Shown here in pieces: positions 30,353-40,720 of a stretch of DNA of 64,000 nucleotides (the stretch's first letter is position 1; each line of letters starts with the position of its first letter). The notes beneath the pieces were generated by a model. The model did no database searches and was not told the DNA's origin. It worked only from the letters and a program-made list of their open reading frames with translations. This DNA comes from Trichomonas vaginalis G3 (Eukaryota; Parabasalia; Trichomonadida; Trichomonadidae). The translations under genes were made by a program, and so were the position numbers. The DNA lies in assembly GCF_026262505.1 (NCBI RefSeq), contig NC_067203.1:17892411-17956410 (forward strand), written 5' to 3'.

Positions 30353-33061
30353 TCATGGAGATTGAGTTACCAATTGAACTACTCTTGGAACAATTACGTC
30401 AGGATCATCAGAATTTGTTCCAAGTTTAGATCTGATTGGATCAAAATATCTACTTAATTTTTTCACTGAAATAAAAAGCGGAGATTCATCTGTCAAAGCC
30501 CTTTCAATGAGCTTCTCGAGATCATTAAGTAATTGTACAATTCCGAGCTGACTTCTGTCTTCAAACTTCAAATTCAAGAAAGATCCAACTCTTCCACATA
30601 AACCAAGGAGAACATCGCTCGTTTTAGTTTCATTGTACTTGTATGTATCTAGCTTCTGCTTATCTTCATCAAATTTGTCATGGACATCGTTAACGAGATC
30701 ATTAAATACTTCGATCAAAGTTTTTGTGGACATATTTGAGAATTGACTATATTTTGATGATTGGGATATAGCCAATAGTCTTTGCGCACAAATGACAAGC
30801 GTTTCTTTGACTGTTTTGCTCTCATTTGATACATCCATGTACATCTTGGTTAAAGGATTCTCTCTGTTGTCTAATTCTTTAATCATATCTCTAATAGAAA
30901 GCTTTTCATCATGGAAATCTCCAAAATCTCTGTACCATTGCTCAATTTCTTTTAATAATTTATCTTTTTCTTCATTTTCTTTAACTAATTCACAATGATC
31001 TCTATAAAGCTTCTTAACAGCTTTCTTAACATCTTTATATTCGGATGTTTCCATCTTCATTTTCTTGGAAATTTTCAGAAGGGAAGTTCGATGGCCGTTT
31101 ATAATTTCCTCGATTTTTTTCTCTGTTTCTTGTTTTTGTTTTGCTTCCATCATATTAATCGCATAAAGAGTTGCAGCAGCAATGTTGTCTTCATCCCCAA
31201 TAGGCTGACCTATTTGGATTGACAATTCTCTGATCTTCCCCTTTAAATCTTGTGTTGCAACCTTCATTTGGTTGATTAATTCCGTTTTTTCTTTGACTTC
31301 CCTTTGCAAAACCATATTCTCTCTCATAAGTCTTGCTCTATCCTTCAAAATAATGTCTACACCTTCAGATATCGTTGAAAATTTTTCAGGTATCAAAAGT
31401 GACATTTTATTGGCCAATTCGTTTTCTTCCACTTCTCTGTCTCTGCATTTAGGGCATCTTCGTTTTGAAATGAACTGTGAGAGCTTGTCAGCTCTTGTGA
31501 CTAAATCGTCATTGGAGAAACTGAAATCTTGTTCACTTTCGTCGATCATTTCGTTCATTCTTTTTATAATTGTTTTCAGACATCTTTTCATTTTTCCGTC
31601 TTCATCGGTTGCTCTCATTTGAAATAATTGCTCTTCGCGGCGTTTTGCAATGGATAATGTCTCGTTGATCTGTCTAAGTAGTTCATCATTGCGTTCTTCG
31701 AGATCTTCATTTCGAACTGTGATTTCGGATTCAAAATTTGCTTTTTCTGCTTCCATCCTTACTCTTTCTTTCATAATATTCGTGATTGTGCGGCTTTGGT
31801 ACCTTACTTTATCTTGAAATGCTGAATATTCTTTTTGCATCTCTTCTTTTTGCTGAATTACCTTAGCAATATTAGTTTTTACTTCACCAAGCCTACTCCA
31901 GACATCTCCATCCTTCGATATCTTGATATTCATCGTATTACTTATTTCATCAATGAAATTTTCGAGTTGTGCAACGCCAAAACTACCATTTCCTGTGAAA
32001 TCACGTGTAAAATCCTTCACTTCTGCCATCGGATCCTTCTTAACTTGTATTTTTGTTATTGGATTTGACTGAACATTCGAAATTTTCTTCAATGGCTTCA
32101 CAATTGCGGGTGGAAGCTCAATGAGTTTGATTACTTCCTTTATATTCTCTGTAATTTTACTCACATCTGCGTTTATCGGATTGAAATCATCATCCCAAGA
32201 AAATGCGGAATTAATTCCTACGATAATATCATTAAGAGCTGTAAGAACTAGTGATTGGTACATAGATAATTGGCTTTGCATAAGATTTACTTTGTTAAAT
32301 TCATTGTAATGAGAAGTTTTGTAAATTTGAGTAAAAGATTTGATATCATAAATGACAGAGTCTGCCAAATTGGGCTTTTGATGCATTAGTTCGCGTTGGT
32401 CAATCAAACCATCAATGTTCTTTGATAAATTATCAATTAAATTTTTAAGATTATCTCTTGTAACAACCAGATCGTTTTTATTAGCAATTCTTTTATCAGA
32501 TCGTACGATATCATTGATAATTAGTACAATGGATTCGAATTTTCCATGAATGTAGTTTTTTAAAGACTCCAAACCATCTCTATCAATTAAATCAAAAATA
32601 TTTGTAATTTTCTTCCAGCAGTTAAAGAGGGTATACGATGATGATTTCAATGATGCTGTTCCTACTATCTTATTTGTTGCTCCTGATCTCTCTATTTGTT
32701 TATATGCACGAAAATACTGAAGGCAGTCGTATGAAAATGCCTTAAACGGCTGATCTGTGTCATTTAGTTCACTCAAGACATGCAAATCTGTAAAAATTTG
32801 TGCATGATTGTATTTTAAAATTCTTCTCATTCTTTCTTTTATTGTTTTCAAGTCTTCTGTCATATCATGAATACGTTGTTCACTTACTGCGGTTAAATCA
32901 GGGCCTTGCTGAGTAGTATCTTTAGAAAAAGCCTTTCCATGAGGACTAAATTTTGGAGATGGCGTTGGAGAGATGTACGAATCAGAATTTGATTGAAGGG
33001 GACTTAAATTAGCACTAAATTTCTCGAATGCAATATCGTTAATTTTATTCCTTCGCCGCAT
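30353..33061 (-). CDS. Long coiled-coil protein, function unknown
   Basis: 902 residues with extended heptad-like regions (residues about 400-480 and 600-760, rich in E/K/R). A CPKCRDRE motif near residue 540 is a lone CxxC. The first 60 residues are serine/proline-rich (ISPTPSPKFSPH), a possible phosphorylation site cluster. I recognise no family; a cytoskeletal role is a guess. The start is preceded by a T-run and TCAACAT. Confidence 0.6.
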   Translation of the reverse strand: MRRRNKINDIAFEKFSANLSPLQSNSDSYISPTPSPKFSPHGKAFSKDTTQQGPDLTAVSEQRIHDMTEDLKTIKERMRRILKYNHAQIFTDLHVLSELNDTDQPFKAFSYDCLQYFRAYKQIERSGATNKIVGTASLKSSSYTLFNCWKKITNIFDLIDRDGLESLKNYIHGKFESIVLIINDIVRSDKRIANKNDLVVTRDNLKNLIDNLSKNIDGLIDQRELMHQKPNLADSVIYDIKSFTQIYKTSHYNEFNKVNLMQSQLSMYQSLVLTALNDIIVGINSAFSWDDDFNPINADVSKITENIKEVIKLIELPPAIVKPLKKISNVQSNPITKIQVKKDPMAEVKDFTRDFTGNGSFGVAQLENFIDEISNTMNIKISKDGDVWSRLGEVKTNIAKVIQQKEEMQKEYSAFQDKVRYQSRTITNIMKERVRMEAEKANFESEITVRNEDLEERNDELLRQINETLSIAKRREEQLFQMRATDEDGKMKRCLKTIIKRMNEMIDESEQDFSFSNDDLVTRADKLSQFISKRRCPKCRDREVEENELANKMSLLIPEKFSTISEGVDIILKDRARLMRENMVLQREVKEKTELINQMKVATQDLKGKIRELSIQIGQPIGDEDNIAAATLYAINMMEAKQKQETEKKIEEIINGHRTSLLKISKKMKMETSEYKDVKKAVKKLYRDHCELVKENEEKDKLLKEIEQWYRDFGDFHDEKLSIRDMIKELDNRENPLTKMYMDVSNESKTVKETLVICAQRLLAISQSSKYSQFSNMSTKTLIEVFNDLVNDVHDKFDEDKQKLDTYKYNETKTSDVLLGLCGRVGSFLNLKFEDRSQLGIVQLLNDLEKLIERALTDESPLFISVKKLSRYFDPIRSKLGTNSDDPDVIVPRVVQLVTQSP

Positions 33062-33790
33062 TTATGTTGAAAAAAAAATCGAATAAAAAAACGGAAAGTC
33101 GAAAAATGTAGCATATAACCTTAAATTTACCCAATTTGCAGAAGCCTGATGCATACTATCTTTCCTCTTAATCATATCGGTTACAAGCTATTCTTGAGGC
33201 AATTCAGGTATCATATCATGTAAAGATTCTACTTGTGGTTTAGTGGTTACAAGTGATCGAATCTTTACATAAAATTTTCCTCCCTTTCAATGTAATTGAA
33301 AGAACTTTGGAAGAATATGTATATTTACTTGTTAAACTACTAACTTTGCAAAAAGTCCATTAACATATAATATAATGCTTATATTTAGTAAAATTAATAT
33401 ATATTTCAAGGCTAGATTTCGACAAAAAGATTCATCTTTTCAACTTGCAGAATTTAATAGTAGTGAAGAAGCAGCCCAAAAATTTTCGTTCACATTGTTC
33501 AAAAACATGTGTTCTTATATAAGACACCATTCTTTCTTTTTCTGATATTTTCGAAGATGAATTTCATTAGAAATAAAACAACTAGTTCTTTTTCTTGTGG
33601 AAATGGGAACCCTGGAGCTCCTGAAGAACAGAATGGCTGCCATAATATTCTGATCAGCAGAGGTCCAAATGGTAAAACACCTTTGTTGATACATATTCAG
33701 GAACTCCAAAGCTCCATTTTGCAGATATTGGGAGATTTGGAGCTCCTCAGGTGAAGAACGGCAAGAGATTTAGCCATAAAATTTAATATA
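33062..33790. other. Intergenic region with no supported gene
   Basis: About 730 bases. An 81-codon frame at 33509-33754 contains two near repeats of GGAGCTCCT (33616-33624 and 33739-33747) and is probably not coding. Confidence 0.45.
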
Positions 33791-33925
33791 TCCGGGCGCG
33801 TAAAGGGTTGGCGTCCTAAGGCGTCCTGATGTAAACTATTCAATTTTTGAGAAGTTTACACCATAATTGAATAGTTTATGGCGTCCTGAGAGGAGATTTC
33901 AATGGGTATGGCGTCCTAAAAAATA
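33791..33925. repeat. GGCGTCCT repeat cluster
   Basis: Four GGCGTCCT octamers within about 110 bases. Between two of them is an inverted repeat (AAACTATTCAA ... TTGAATAGTTTA). This is locally GC-richer than its surroundings. Confidence 0.55.
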
Positions 33926-34656
33926 GAAGAAAATGATTTTTTCTCGATTTTTCTAGAAATTGAATTTTTTTAAAAAAAGAAAAAAATCAAAACGTATACA
34001 TTCAAGAAAGACTATAAATGAAGATTTTTCTATTTTTTTTTCATTCTAAAACATCTTTTTTTTGATAATTTTTTTTAATAAATATGTAAGAAAGATTGAA
34101 GAAAAAGTAAATTTACTTTAAGAAAATTCGTTTTACATGATGTAAGACCCATAACAACTATAAATATTCAATTATTTAAAATAAAAAAAGAAAAACAGAT
34201 TAAATGTATCTCACATCAAAATCCATTGACCTAAGGATGTTAAGTTTCTGTTTTTAAAAGTTGATATTTTTTTTTAATTTTAAGAAAATTAATAGCATGT
34301 TATTAGACAATAGGAGTGTAATGATATTGACTAAACAGAAATGAGAGAATAGAGATATAATTTTGATAAGCAATATTGCGAACAAATTCTGAAGTAAAAA
34401 TCGCGATCAATAATTTAAAATTACGATCATGTACTGAAAAATGACGATCGAATTGAATGAATAGAATTATATCTAAGAAAAAATAAATTGTATTTAGAAG
34501 ATGAACAAAGAAAGGTGTATGCTAAAAATCATTTAACAATAAATGGAAATAAAACGAAATTGTTAAAAGAAAAAAATGAAAATTGTTAAATAATATATTA
34601 TTTTTAGTCATAAGAATAAAAATATAGTAGTTATAAAAGGAATTAGACTTCATATA

Positions 34657-36390
34657 TCAATTCTTTTTCTCTGTAGATGTGGAACGTTTGCTTTTCGATC
34701 TCTTTCGATGAACTTGAAAATATAAGTTATTATCGCTGAGAATCCTTTCCGAAATAGGAGCTTTACGTTTAGGAGGATTGTCGGATGAATTTTGTTTTTA
34801 TTGTTTGATTTTGTTGTTATGGAAGATTTTTTCTTATTTTTTCAGAATTTTGCTTGCTATTAACTGAAACTTGTTTTGACGGCCCAACAATAGCATTTGT
34901 AGTAGGAAGAATTCCCAATAACGAGCGCATTTTCGATAATTGTTTTTCAATATGATCAAGAAGGTCCAGCTTATGTTCTAGATTACTAGACATTTGATTT
35001 GTAGAAGGATGGTTTTGATTTTCTGGTTCTAAATCTGTAGAGTCTGCAATATTTGAATTTTCGGAGCGAATTGGAGCATCTGAACCTTGATTTGTATCGG
35101 CTTGCTCAAAATTAGTTTGAATTGGAGTGGATGAATTAAAATCTGGATGATTTAATGTTTCATTAAATAATGCCATAATTTTTTCTCTTTTTTCATTAAT
35201 AAACTTAGTGATCATTGTATCTTTATCTGTTAGATCGATCGATTTGAGTATATCTGCATCATGAACTGGAATATTTTCGAACAATGAACTCGATTCTATG
35301 GAACCATATGGAGAAATCTCGTTCTGAGCCAAAGAAAGATCACTTACGTTGTATTGTTTGATAGAAAAAATTGTTTTCTCAAGTTCTTTTTGAAAGCAGT
35401 CAAGAATATAATTTTTGTAGCTATCAGTGATAACGGTTTTTATATGGCGCTCGATCTTCTGGTTATTTTTGATGGCGTTATATTTATCTAATTGGATTTG
35501 AGATATCTTCTTAATAGCTTCATAAATGTTTGGATGTTTTAACGAAGAAAATTCTGAATGCATACTCTCGAGGCAATCATTAGTGAATATTGCAGTTGCA
35601 TTATTATATTGAGATATTAAATTGTAGTGCGGCAACCAAACTTTGTTGAAATAATCAATATAATCTTTGATCGAATCAACTTTATTTTGATTAATTATAT
35701 GCATTGTAAGTACAAATTCTTCATGAGACATGAATGGAGTAATAGAATATAGCTTAAATAAAGAATTTTGTAAAGTATTGAAATTTTTTGTATAAAGTGC
35801 TACAAGTTTCCTGTGTAAAGCTTGTTTGAAATGAAATAGGCATCCAATTATACGGACTTTAGGGAAAATTTGTTGAAGTGCCTCTATCATTCCCTTTTCA
35901 AAATCACAATGAATTTGAATTAGCTTTGAAAATTGAATACCCTTGACAGTAAAAATATATTCAAATGCCTTCTTATAAGATTCAAATGTGCGGTTTTTCA
36001 TGAATATAAATAAAAGTGGTAGATATTGATTTGTTGAAGGTTCACAAATCATAATTGTTAGCATCTGTCCTTTTTGAAAATGTTTTGGTGTAATTTTAAA
36101 AGTTCCATCGCAAAATAAATCTGTGGCTTCTTTTGCAAATTGAATTGCCTTCTCAAAACCAAAAAACATCGTCTCACAATTTGCTTGAAAATCATGGCCA
36201 ATGAAAAACTGCTCGACATTTATTAAACAAAAATTAGCAATTTCATCGTCTGTAATTTTTTCTCCAACAGAAAATTTTCTGGACTTATTATAAACTTCCC
36301 TGACCAATGAATCTTTAATTAATGGGTTTTCATCAGTACCAACAGCAAGTTCTGTCATAAATTTTTAATCTGCTGAAAAGTGCCGTTGTC
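34657..36390 (-). pseudogene. MULE transposase, catalytic and C-terminal part
   Basis: A Mutator-like transposase. The main open frame is 34817-36358. The DDE core is visible: FCDGTFKITP near residue 83, HCDFEKGMIEAL near 148 followed by GCLFHFKQALHRK, and TNDCLESMHSEF near 262. The tail continues in another frame to a stop at 34657-34659 (PPKRKAPISERIL..., then a serine/lysine-rich end), which implies a frameshift near 34817. Upstream of 36358 coding sequence continues towards 36405 in a different frame. Its missing N-terminal part lies at 62705-63232, beyond the inserted elements, so this copy is dead. Confidence 0.78.
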
Positions 36391-36405
36391 TTCAGAAAAT
36401 TTTGC
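36391..36405. repeat. Left copy of 15-bp target-site duplication
   Basis: TTCAGAAAATTTTGC occurs here and again at 62717-62731, exactly at the outer edges of matching inverted repeats. It lies inside the MULE coding sequence. Confidence 0.7.
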
Positions 36406-36520
36406 TGTAATGCATGAAAATTCGGTTCAATTCATTTTTGACACTTTACATATCGGATGTATTATCTAAGAATTATATTATAAAATAATAATTTTGTGTT
36501 TTATAAGATTATTTGAGGTC

Positions 36521-36659
36521 AGGTATAAGGGGCTTCCAGGGGCTGCGCCCCTTCTAGCCCTGAAGATGTTTAGTATAACTTTGTCCGGACAAGTAAGGGT
36601 CTATCGTCGCTACAGGAAAAGTTACAGGCGTTCCAAGGAAGTATACTTTGAGAAGCCTT
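36521..36659 (+). repeat. Maverick left terminal inverted repeat
   Basis: Matches the reverse complement of 61841-61978. The outer 35 bases include a small perfect hairpin (AGGGGC-tgc-GCCCCT, about 36538-36552). Confidence 0.9.
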
Positions 36660-36774
36660 CTTCTGGGTCGAAAACATTATATAATGTGTCGCTTTTCACA
36701 AATTATATATGTTTTCATGTTTTGTCACTTTTCTGTCACTTTTCAGGAAAAAACATTTTTATTATTATATATAA

Positions 36775-37593
36775 ATGAATTTTACAAAACCACCGTTACC
36801 GTTCTTTGGAAATAAGAGTAGATGTAAAGATATTCTATTGAGAGAACTTAAGAAACTACCGAATGGTCTAACATTTGTAGATTTGTTCGGTGGAAGTTTC
36901 TATATATCCCATTTGTGCCATACAATATTCCCAGACTCAAAGATTATATGCAATGACTTCGACAACTATATGGACCGTCTCAAACATATACCAGACACAA
37001 ACAATATATTGAAAGAGTTAAAAGAAAAGATACCTATAGGTAAGATGGAACGTATACCATTAGATAAGAAAAATATTGTGAGAGAGGTTTTGAAAAAAGC
37101 AGAATATATAGACTGGGATAGTATATCTGCTAGACTATTATATAGTGGTTCTATAAGAGTTCATGACATTGAAACACTTATGTCAAAAGTTTTATATCTT
37201 AACTATACAAATGTTTTCAAAGAGGACATAGAAAAATATATTGAGGGTATAGAGTTTGTGAGATGTCGTTGGACAGAGTTGTATGAAAAATATAAAGACA
37301 AGGAAAATGTTTTCTTTATAGTGGACCCGCCGTTCTATAACACATGGGATTTTCAATACCAAGTAGACTGGACTTTGAGAGACTCTTTAGAAACTTTAGA
37401 CGTTTTACATAACCATCCATGCTTTTACTTTACATCCGATAAAAGTGGTTTGGAAACCGTTATGAGATGGTTAGAGGACATACATGACTATGAGTTTAGA
37501 TATGACAAGATAGAGTATGAGAGAGGTCCCATAAACTGGAGAAAGTGTCACAATAAAGAAATTTTATTAGTAAGTAAATGTGGTTTGAAATAG
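36775..37593 (+). CDS. Dam-type (D12 class) adenine-N6 DNA methyltransferase
   Basis: 272 residues. It has the D12-class N-terminal motif PFFGNKSR (residues about 9-16), the AdoMet-binding motif FVDLFGGS (about 35-43) and the catalytic DPPF (about 183-186, in FFIVDPPFYNTW). Predicted activity is transfer of methyl to adenine N6, probably in a short palindromic site. It is the first gene inside the left end, apparently unbroken, and starts after a T-rich tract. It could mark the element's DNA or tune its expression; N6-methyladenine is the main modified base in Trichomonas. Confidence 0.85.
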   Translation: MNFTKPPLPFFGNKSRCKDILLRELKKLPNGLTFVDLFGGSFYISHLCHTIFPDSKIICNDFDNYMDRLKHIPDTNNILKELKEKIPIGKMERIPLDKKNIVREVLKKAEYIDWDSISARLLYSGSIRVHDIETLMSKVLYLNYTNVFKEDIEKYIEGIEFVRCRWTELYEKYKDKENVFFIVDPPFYNTWDFQYQVDWTLRDSLETLDVLHNHPCFYFTSDKSGLETVMRWLEDIHDYEFRYDKIEYERGPINWRKCHNKEILLVSKCGLK

Positions 37594-37709
37594 GACTACT
37601 TGTTTTAGGTTTTTTCCATTGTGTCATTTATTTATTTGACGTGGCAGAAAGGTACAGAGAATATGAAGATGAACCAATGCCTGCAAATGTCCAGTATATG
37701 TACTCGTAA
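37578..37709 (+). CDS. Small single-pass membrane protein (43 aa)
   Basis: A short frame overlapping the last 16 bases of the methyltransferase gene. MWFEIGLLVLGFFHCVIYLF is one hydrophobic helix, followed by an acidic/aromatic tail. Small membrane proteins are common in viruses of this lineage. It is supported by its sensible amphipathic layout and position in a gene string; function unknown. Confidence 0.45.
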   Translation: MWFEIGLLVLGFFHCVIYLFDVAERYREYEDEPMPANVQYMYS

Positions 37710-37732
37710 GAGATATTTTTATCTAATATTAA

Positions 37733-38095
37733 ATGGACGCACAGAACTTAGCGAATGCACAGCAACCTGGACAACCAAACCCAGAGAATATTCCAAATGA
37801 AGTTAGAATACAAACTGCAATGGCAAACTATGGTCAAGTGCCAACAGATGTACAAATGCAAACTGCCATGTCAAATGACGCTGCGTTAGGTTTGCCACCA
37901 TGGTATGCAAATATGAGATGGAAAGAGTTTTATACAAACCCCGAAGTGGGATATAAACAACTTTATGCAGATGACGCGAACACAGGAGTTGACCCAGAAT
38001 ATGTTTTCTACCAGAGGAGAAACAGAATGTATGAGCTCCAGTTAAAGAATGCTATGGAACTCAACAGGAAACGTAAGAGACTAGGTGGACATTAG
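37733..38095 (+). CDS. Maverick hypothetical protein (120 aa)
   Basis: The first 55 residues are rich in N/Q/P and contain a near repeat (VRIQTAMANYGQVPTDVQMQTAMSN). The C-terminal half is charged and ends in NRKRKRLGGH, possibly DNA- or capsid-binding. The start follows the element's TTTTTATC-type tract. Unrecognised. Confidence 0.55.
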   Translation: MDAQNLANAQQPGQPNPENIPNEVRIQTAMANYGQVPTDVQMQTAMSNDAALGLPPWYANMRWKEFYTNPEVGYKQLYADDANTGVDPEYVFYQRRNRMYELQLKNAMELNRKRKRLGGH

Positions 38096-38113
38096 ATTTT
38101 TACATATAGTAAA

Positions 38114-38356
38114 ATGGGTTTCTTCAGTAGTATTGGAAACTTCTTCAGAAGAGTTGGAAGAGGTATATGGAATGGAATAAAATCTGTCGGAAGAGGAGTA
38201 TGGAACGGTGTCAAAAATATTGGTAAAAGAGTAGGTCAGTTCGTTGGTATTATACCTAAAGACCCTGAACCAGAAGAACAAGCTCCTGTTATACAACAGC
38301 CTGAACCTGCACCACAGTCTAGTTGGCAACCAAATCCAACACCTCAACCGTATTAA
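38114..38356 (+). CDS. Short amphipathic basic protein with MG start (80 aa)
   Basis: MGFFSSIGNFFRRVGRGIWN begins a glycine/tryptophan/arginine amphipathic region with three near repeats of GRGIWNGIKSV type. A proline/glutamine-rich tail follows. Gly2 would allow N-myristoylation. The composition recalls membrane-active minor virion peptides. The protein at 41693-42094 has a similar start. The role is inferred from composition only. Confidence 0.5.
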   Translation: MGFFSSIGNFFRRVGRGIWNGIKSVGRGVWNGVKNIGKRVGQFVGIIPKDPEPEEQAPVIQQPEPAPQSSWQPNPTPQPY

Positions 38357-38360
38357 AAAA

Positions 38361-39208
38361 TTATATTTTTACCGTTCGATAGTAGTTGTATATGAAACTA
38401 AGTTCTAAGTAAAACGCATGGTATAATGGAATTATTCTCTTTCTTCCATCTGTAGTAAACCATACTTGAAAGTCTGAAATACTTCCACTTGGTGGTTCAT
38501 ATAGCTTTGTAGGTTTTTCGTAAAAGTCATTTGCCAAGCATAAAAAAGAGTTTTGTGCACCAGAAAATGAAGCATGAACGATAATAGCATCTGAGTCGAA
38601 AACATTTTCATATGTTCCATTAGGGTTTTCGACTTCATAAAAGTCCGGGTGTACTGGATATGCTGCAGGCTGATTTAACATCCTCATAAATCTATACCAT
38701 GCCAAGTTGTTATATTTGTAGAAATATAAACGTTTTCTCCAAGGTCTTCTATTCTATTGATTTTAACAGTTGCATTTTTCCTGTCATATATAATATCGAG
38801 ATGGTACTCTCCTTCGTCAATGTTATACTGCTTTGCATATTCGATATAGATATCGTTTATTTTTTCTTGAAAAGCTTGAAGAGTTGTTTCTAAGTTTACA
38901 AGCAAATTCACTTGTAAAAGTTTTCCCTGTTCAAATTTCTCATACATACGTTTTTCTTTGTTATAGTATCGAACTTCAAAACCGACTGTAAATGGGAAAC
39001 CATGTATGGCTTCTGAAATGAACTTCATTCTACGAAAGCCAATAGCTTTTGTGACGGATGGGTCTCTTAACCATCTTAACGGGTAGTCAAAACGATAGCC
39101 TTCATGCTTTACGGTCTCTGTCTCAAACTTTTGACCTACATTGGTAAAAAGTTCATCTAATGGTTTAGTTGTAGCAACTCTAGAATTTTCTTTTTCTATT
39201 GAAAGCAT
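38361..39208 (-). pseudogene. Maverick protein of unknown function, family A (copy 1), broken
   Basis: Paralogous to 43631-44490: shared features include the TKPLDELFTN-type start, a YRFDYPLRWLRDPS block and the ending FYLELSFIYNY. About one break. Its position, divergent from the fibre gene across only 18 bases, suggests a virion-associated role such as fibre base or penton, but nothing proves that. Confidence 0.6.
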
Positions 39209-39226
39209 ATTTTATCTAGAATAAAA
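39209..39226. promoter_or_regulatory. Divergent promoter between family A and fibre genes
   Basis: The whole 18-base gap ATTTTATCTAGAATAAAA is nearly self-complementary around CTAG and ends at a start codon on each side. A very similar gap (ATTTTACTTAGAATAAAAAG) separates the divergent genes at 56255 and 56274. Confidence 0.6.
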
Positions 39227-40720
39227 ATGTCAAATGAAACAGCGTCTATGAGAGAAATACAACACAACCGACAACTCATTATACAAGCTCTAAATAAGAA
39301 CACAACAAACTTTTCAAACTATTCTAAGATATCTGAGTCATTGAAAGAAGGAAATTTAAAACTGACAATAAACCCAATGACAGATGAGTTTCTATTTCAA
39401 GACAAGAAGAACAATACTGTCTGTATAAATCCAACAAAAGGAACTTTAAACGAGAAACCTATAAATGAACTTCTTTTGAAAGCAGATGTTGGCAACAAAG
39501 CTGACAAAGAATATGTAGACGATGCAATAGCAAAAGAAGAAGAAAGAGCTAACAAAGCTTATGCAACAAAAGAACATACTCATCCTGAACTAGCAGACAA
39601 AAAATATGTTGACAATAAAATGTCAATTGAAGTGACAAGAGCTGAAAACGAATATTCTAAAAAGACTCATACACATACCATTGCAAATATTACAAACTTA
39701 CAAGAAACCTTAAACATGAAAAGTGCCGTTGGACATACACATTCTATATCTGAAATAACAGACTTAAACGTTAGCCTTGAAAAGAAAGCAGATAAAACAT
39801 ATGTTAACGATGAGTTAGCATGTGTGGCTAGTAAGTTAGAGAAGAAAGCAGATAAGGAATATGTGGATGAAAAAGATAACGAAATGAAAGAAAGGGTTGA
39901 CTGGTACCATGAATGGACATCGAAGATTTTAAAAAGTAAAGCCGATACAGGATGGGTTTCAGGATGTTTAGACCTTAAAGCGGATAAAACATATGTTAAC
40001 AATGAGTTAGAGAAGAAAGCAGACAAGAACCATACACATACAAGTTTTACAACTGTTGGTATAGAAAGTATTGAAGGAACGGTTGAAGAACCTGATGGGG
40101 ATGTATTATATTGGAAACCTCCTAACTTTCCACAAGGTTTAACATCGGATGACGACATAACGACGATGAGAAACATTAGATGTAAAGATGTTTATGTCAT
40201 GAAGGATGAAAATAACGTTAAATTCACTGCTCAAGATTTATATGAGAAGAAAGCAGACAAAACAGAGCTTCAAACATTAAAGACGGAAATACTTCAAACA
40301 TTATATCCTATAGGCTCTATTTATACGTCAATGAACTCTACCAGACCAGAAACAGTACTTGGTTTTGGTGAATGGAAGCAGATTGTAGACAAATTCTTAT
40401 ACTGTGCTAGATATTCAAAGACGGCAGGAGGTTCGAAGAAAATTAAAGAAGCAAACCTTCCACCGCACACTCATACAGGAACGACAAACTTTTCTGGTGA
40501 CCATAGTCACTCATTAAGAGACCATCCATTATACAACTCAGAGTATGAAGCTGGCAATGACGTTTTATCTCCAGATTATAACCATTCAGCAAAAAAGACT
40601 TTTCGACAAACTGAACCAGGAGGAAATCATTCACACACTTTCACAACAAATCCAACAGGCTTGGGTAAAGACTACATGCCACCTTACATGACAGTTTACG
40701 CATGGTATAGAATTGCTTAG
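39227..40720 (+). CDS. Phage-like fibre / receptor-binding protein
   Basis: 497 residues, apparently whole. Residues about 85-350 carry many KADKTYVNDEL-type units, the repeat seen in trimeric phage tail-fibre shafts, interspersed with HTH segments. The C-terminus (from about residue 360: LYPIGSIYTSMN, then GFGEWKQI, NLPPHTHTG and YMTVYAWYRIA) resembles the distal tail-collar/fibre-tip domain of phages and large DNA viruses, whose histidine pairs bind metal ions. It probably forms a spike on the virion that attaches to cells. Sequence context suggests acquisition from a phage-like source. Confidence 0.78.
   Translation: MSNETASMREIQHNRQLIIQALNKNTTNFSNYSKISESLKEGNLKLTINPMTDEFLFQDKKNNTVCINPTKGTLNEKPINELLLKADVGNKADKEYVDDAIAKEEERANKAYATKEHTHPELADKKYVDNKMSIEVTRAENEYSKKTHTHTIANITNLQETLNMKSAVGHTHSISEITDLNVSLEKKADKTYVNDELACVASKLEKKADKEYVDEKDNEMKERVDWYHEWTSKILKSKADTGWVSGCLDLKADKTYVNNELEKKADKNHTHTSFTTVGIESIEGTVEEPDGDVLYWKPPNFPQGLTSDDDITTMRNIRCKDVYVMKDENNVKFTAQDLYEKKADKTELQTLKTEILQTLYPIGSIYTSMNSTRPETVLGFGEWKQIVDKFLYCARYSKTAGGSKKIKEANLPPHTHTGTTNFSGDHSHSLRDHPLYNSEYEAGNDVLSPDYNHSAKKTFRQTEPGGNHSHTFTTNPTGLGKDYMPPYMTVYAWYRIA

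Noticed and set aside
33509-33754. Gene encoding an 81-aa protein
   Set aside because: It holds internal near repeats, has no convincing promoter and matches no family I recognise.
36511-36526. Target-site duplication of the Maverick
   Set aside because: The sequences just outside AGGTA on the left and TACCT on the right share no convincing 5-6 bp match; the right side is a T-run.
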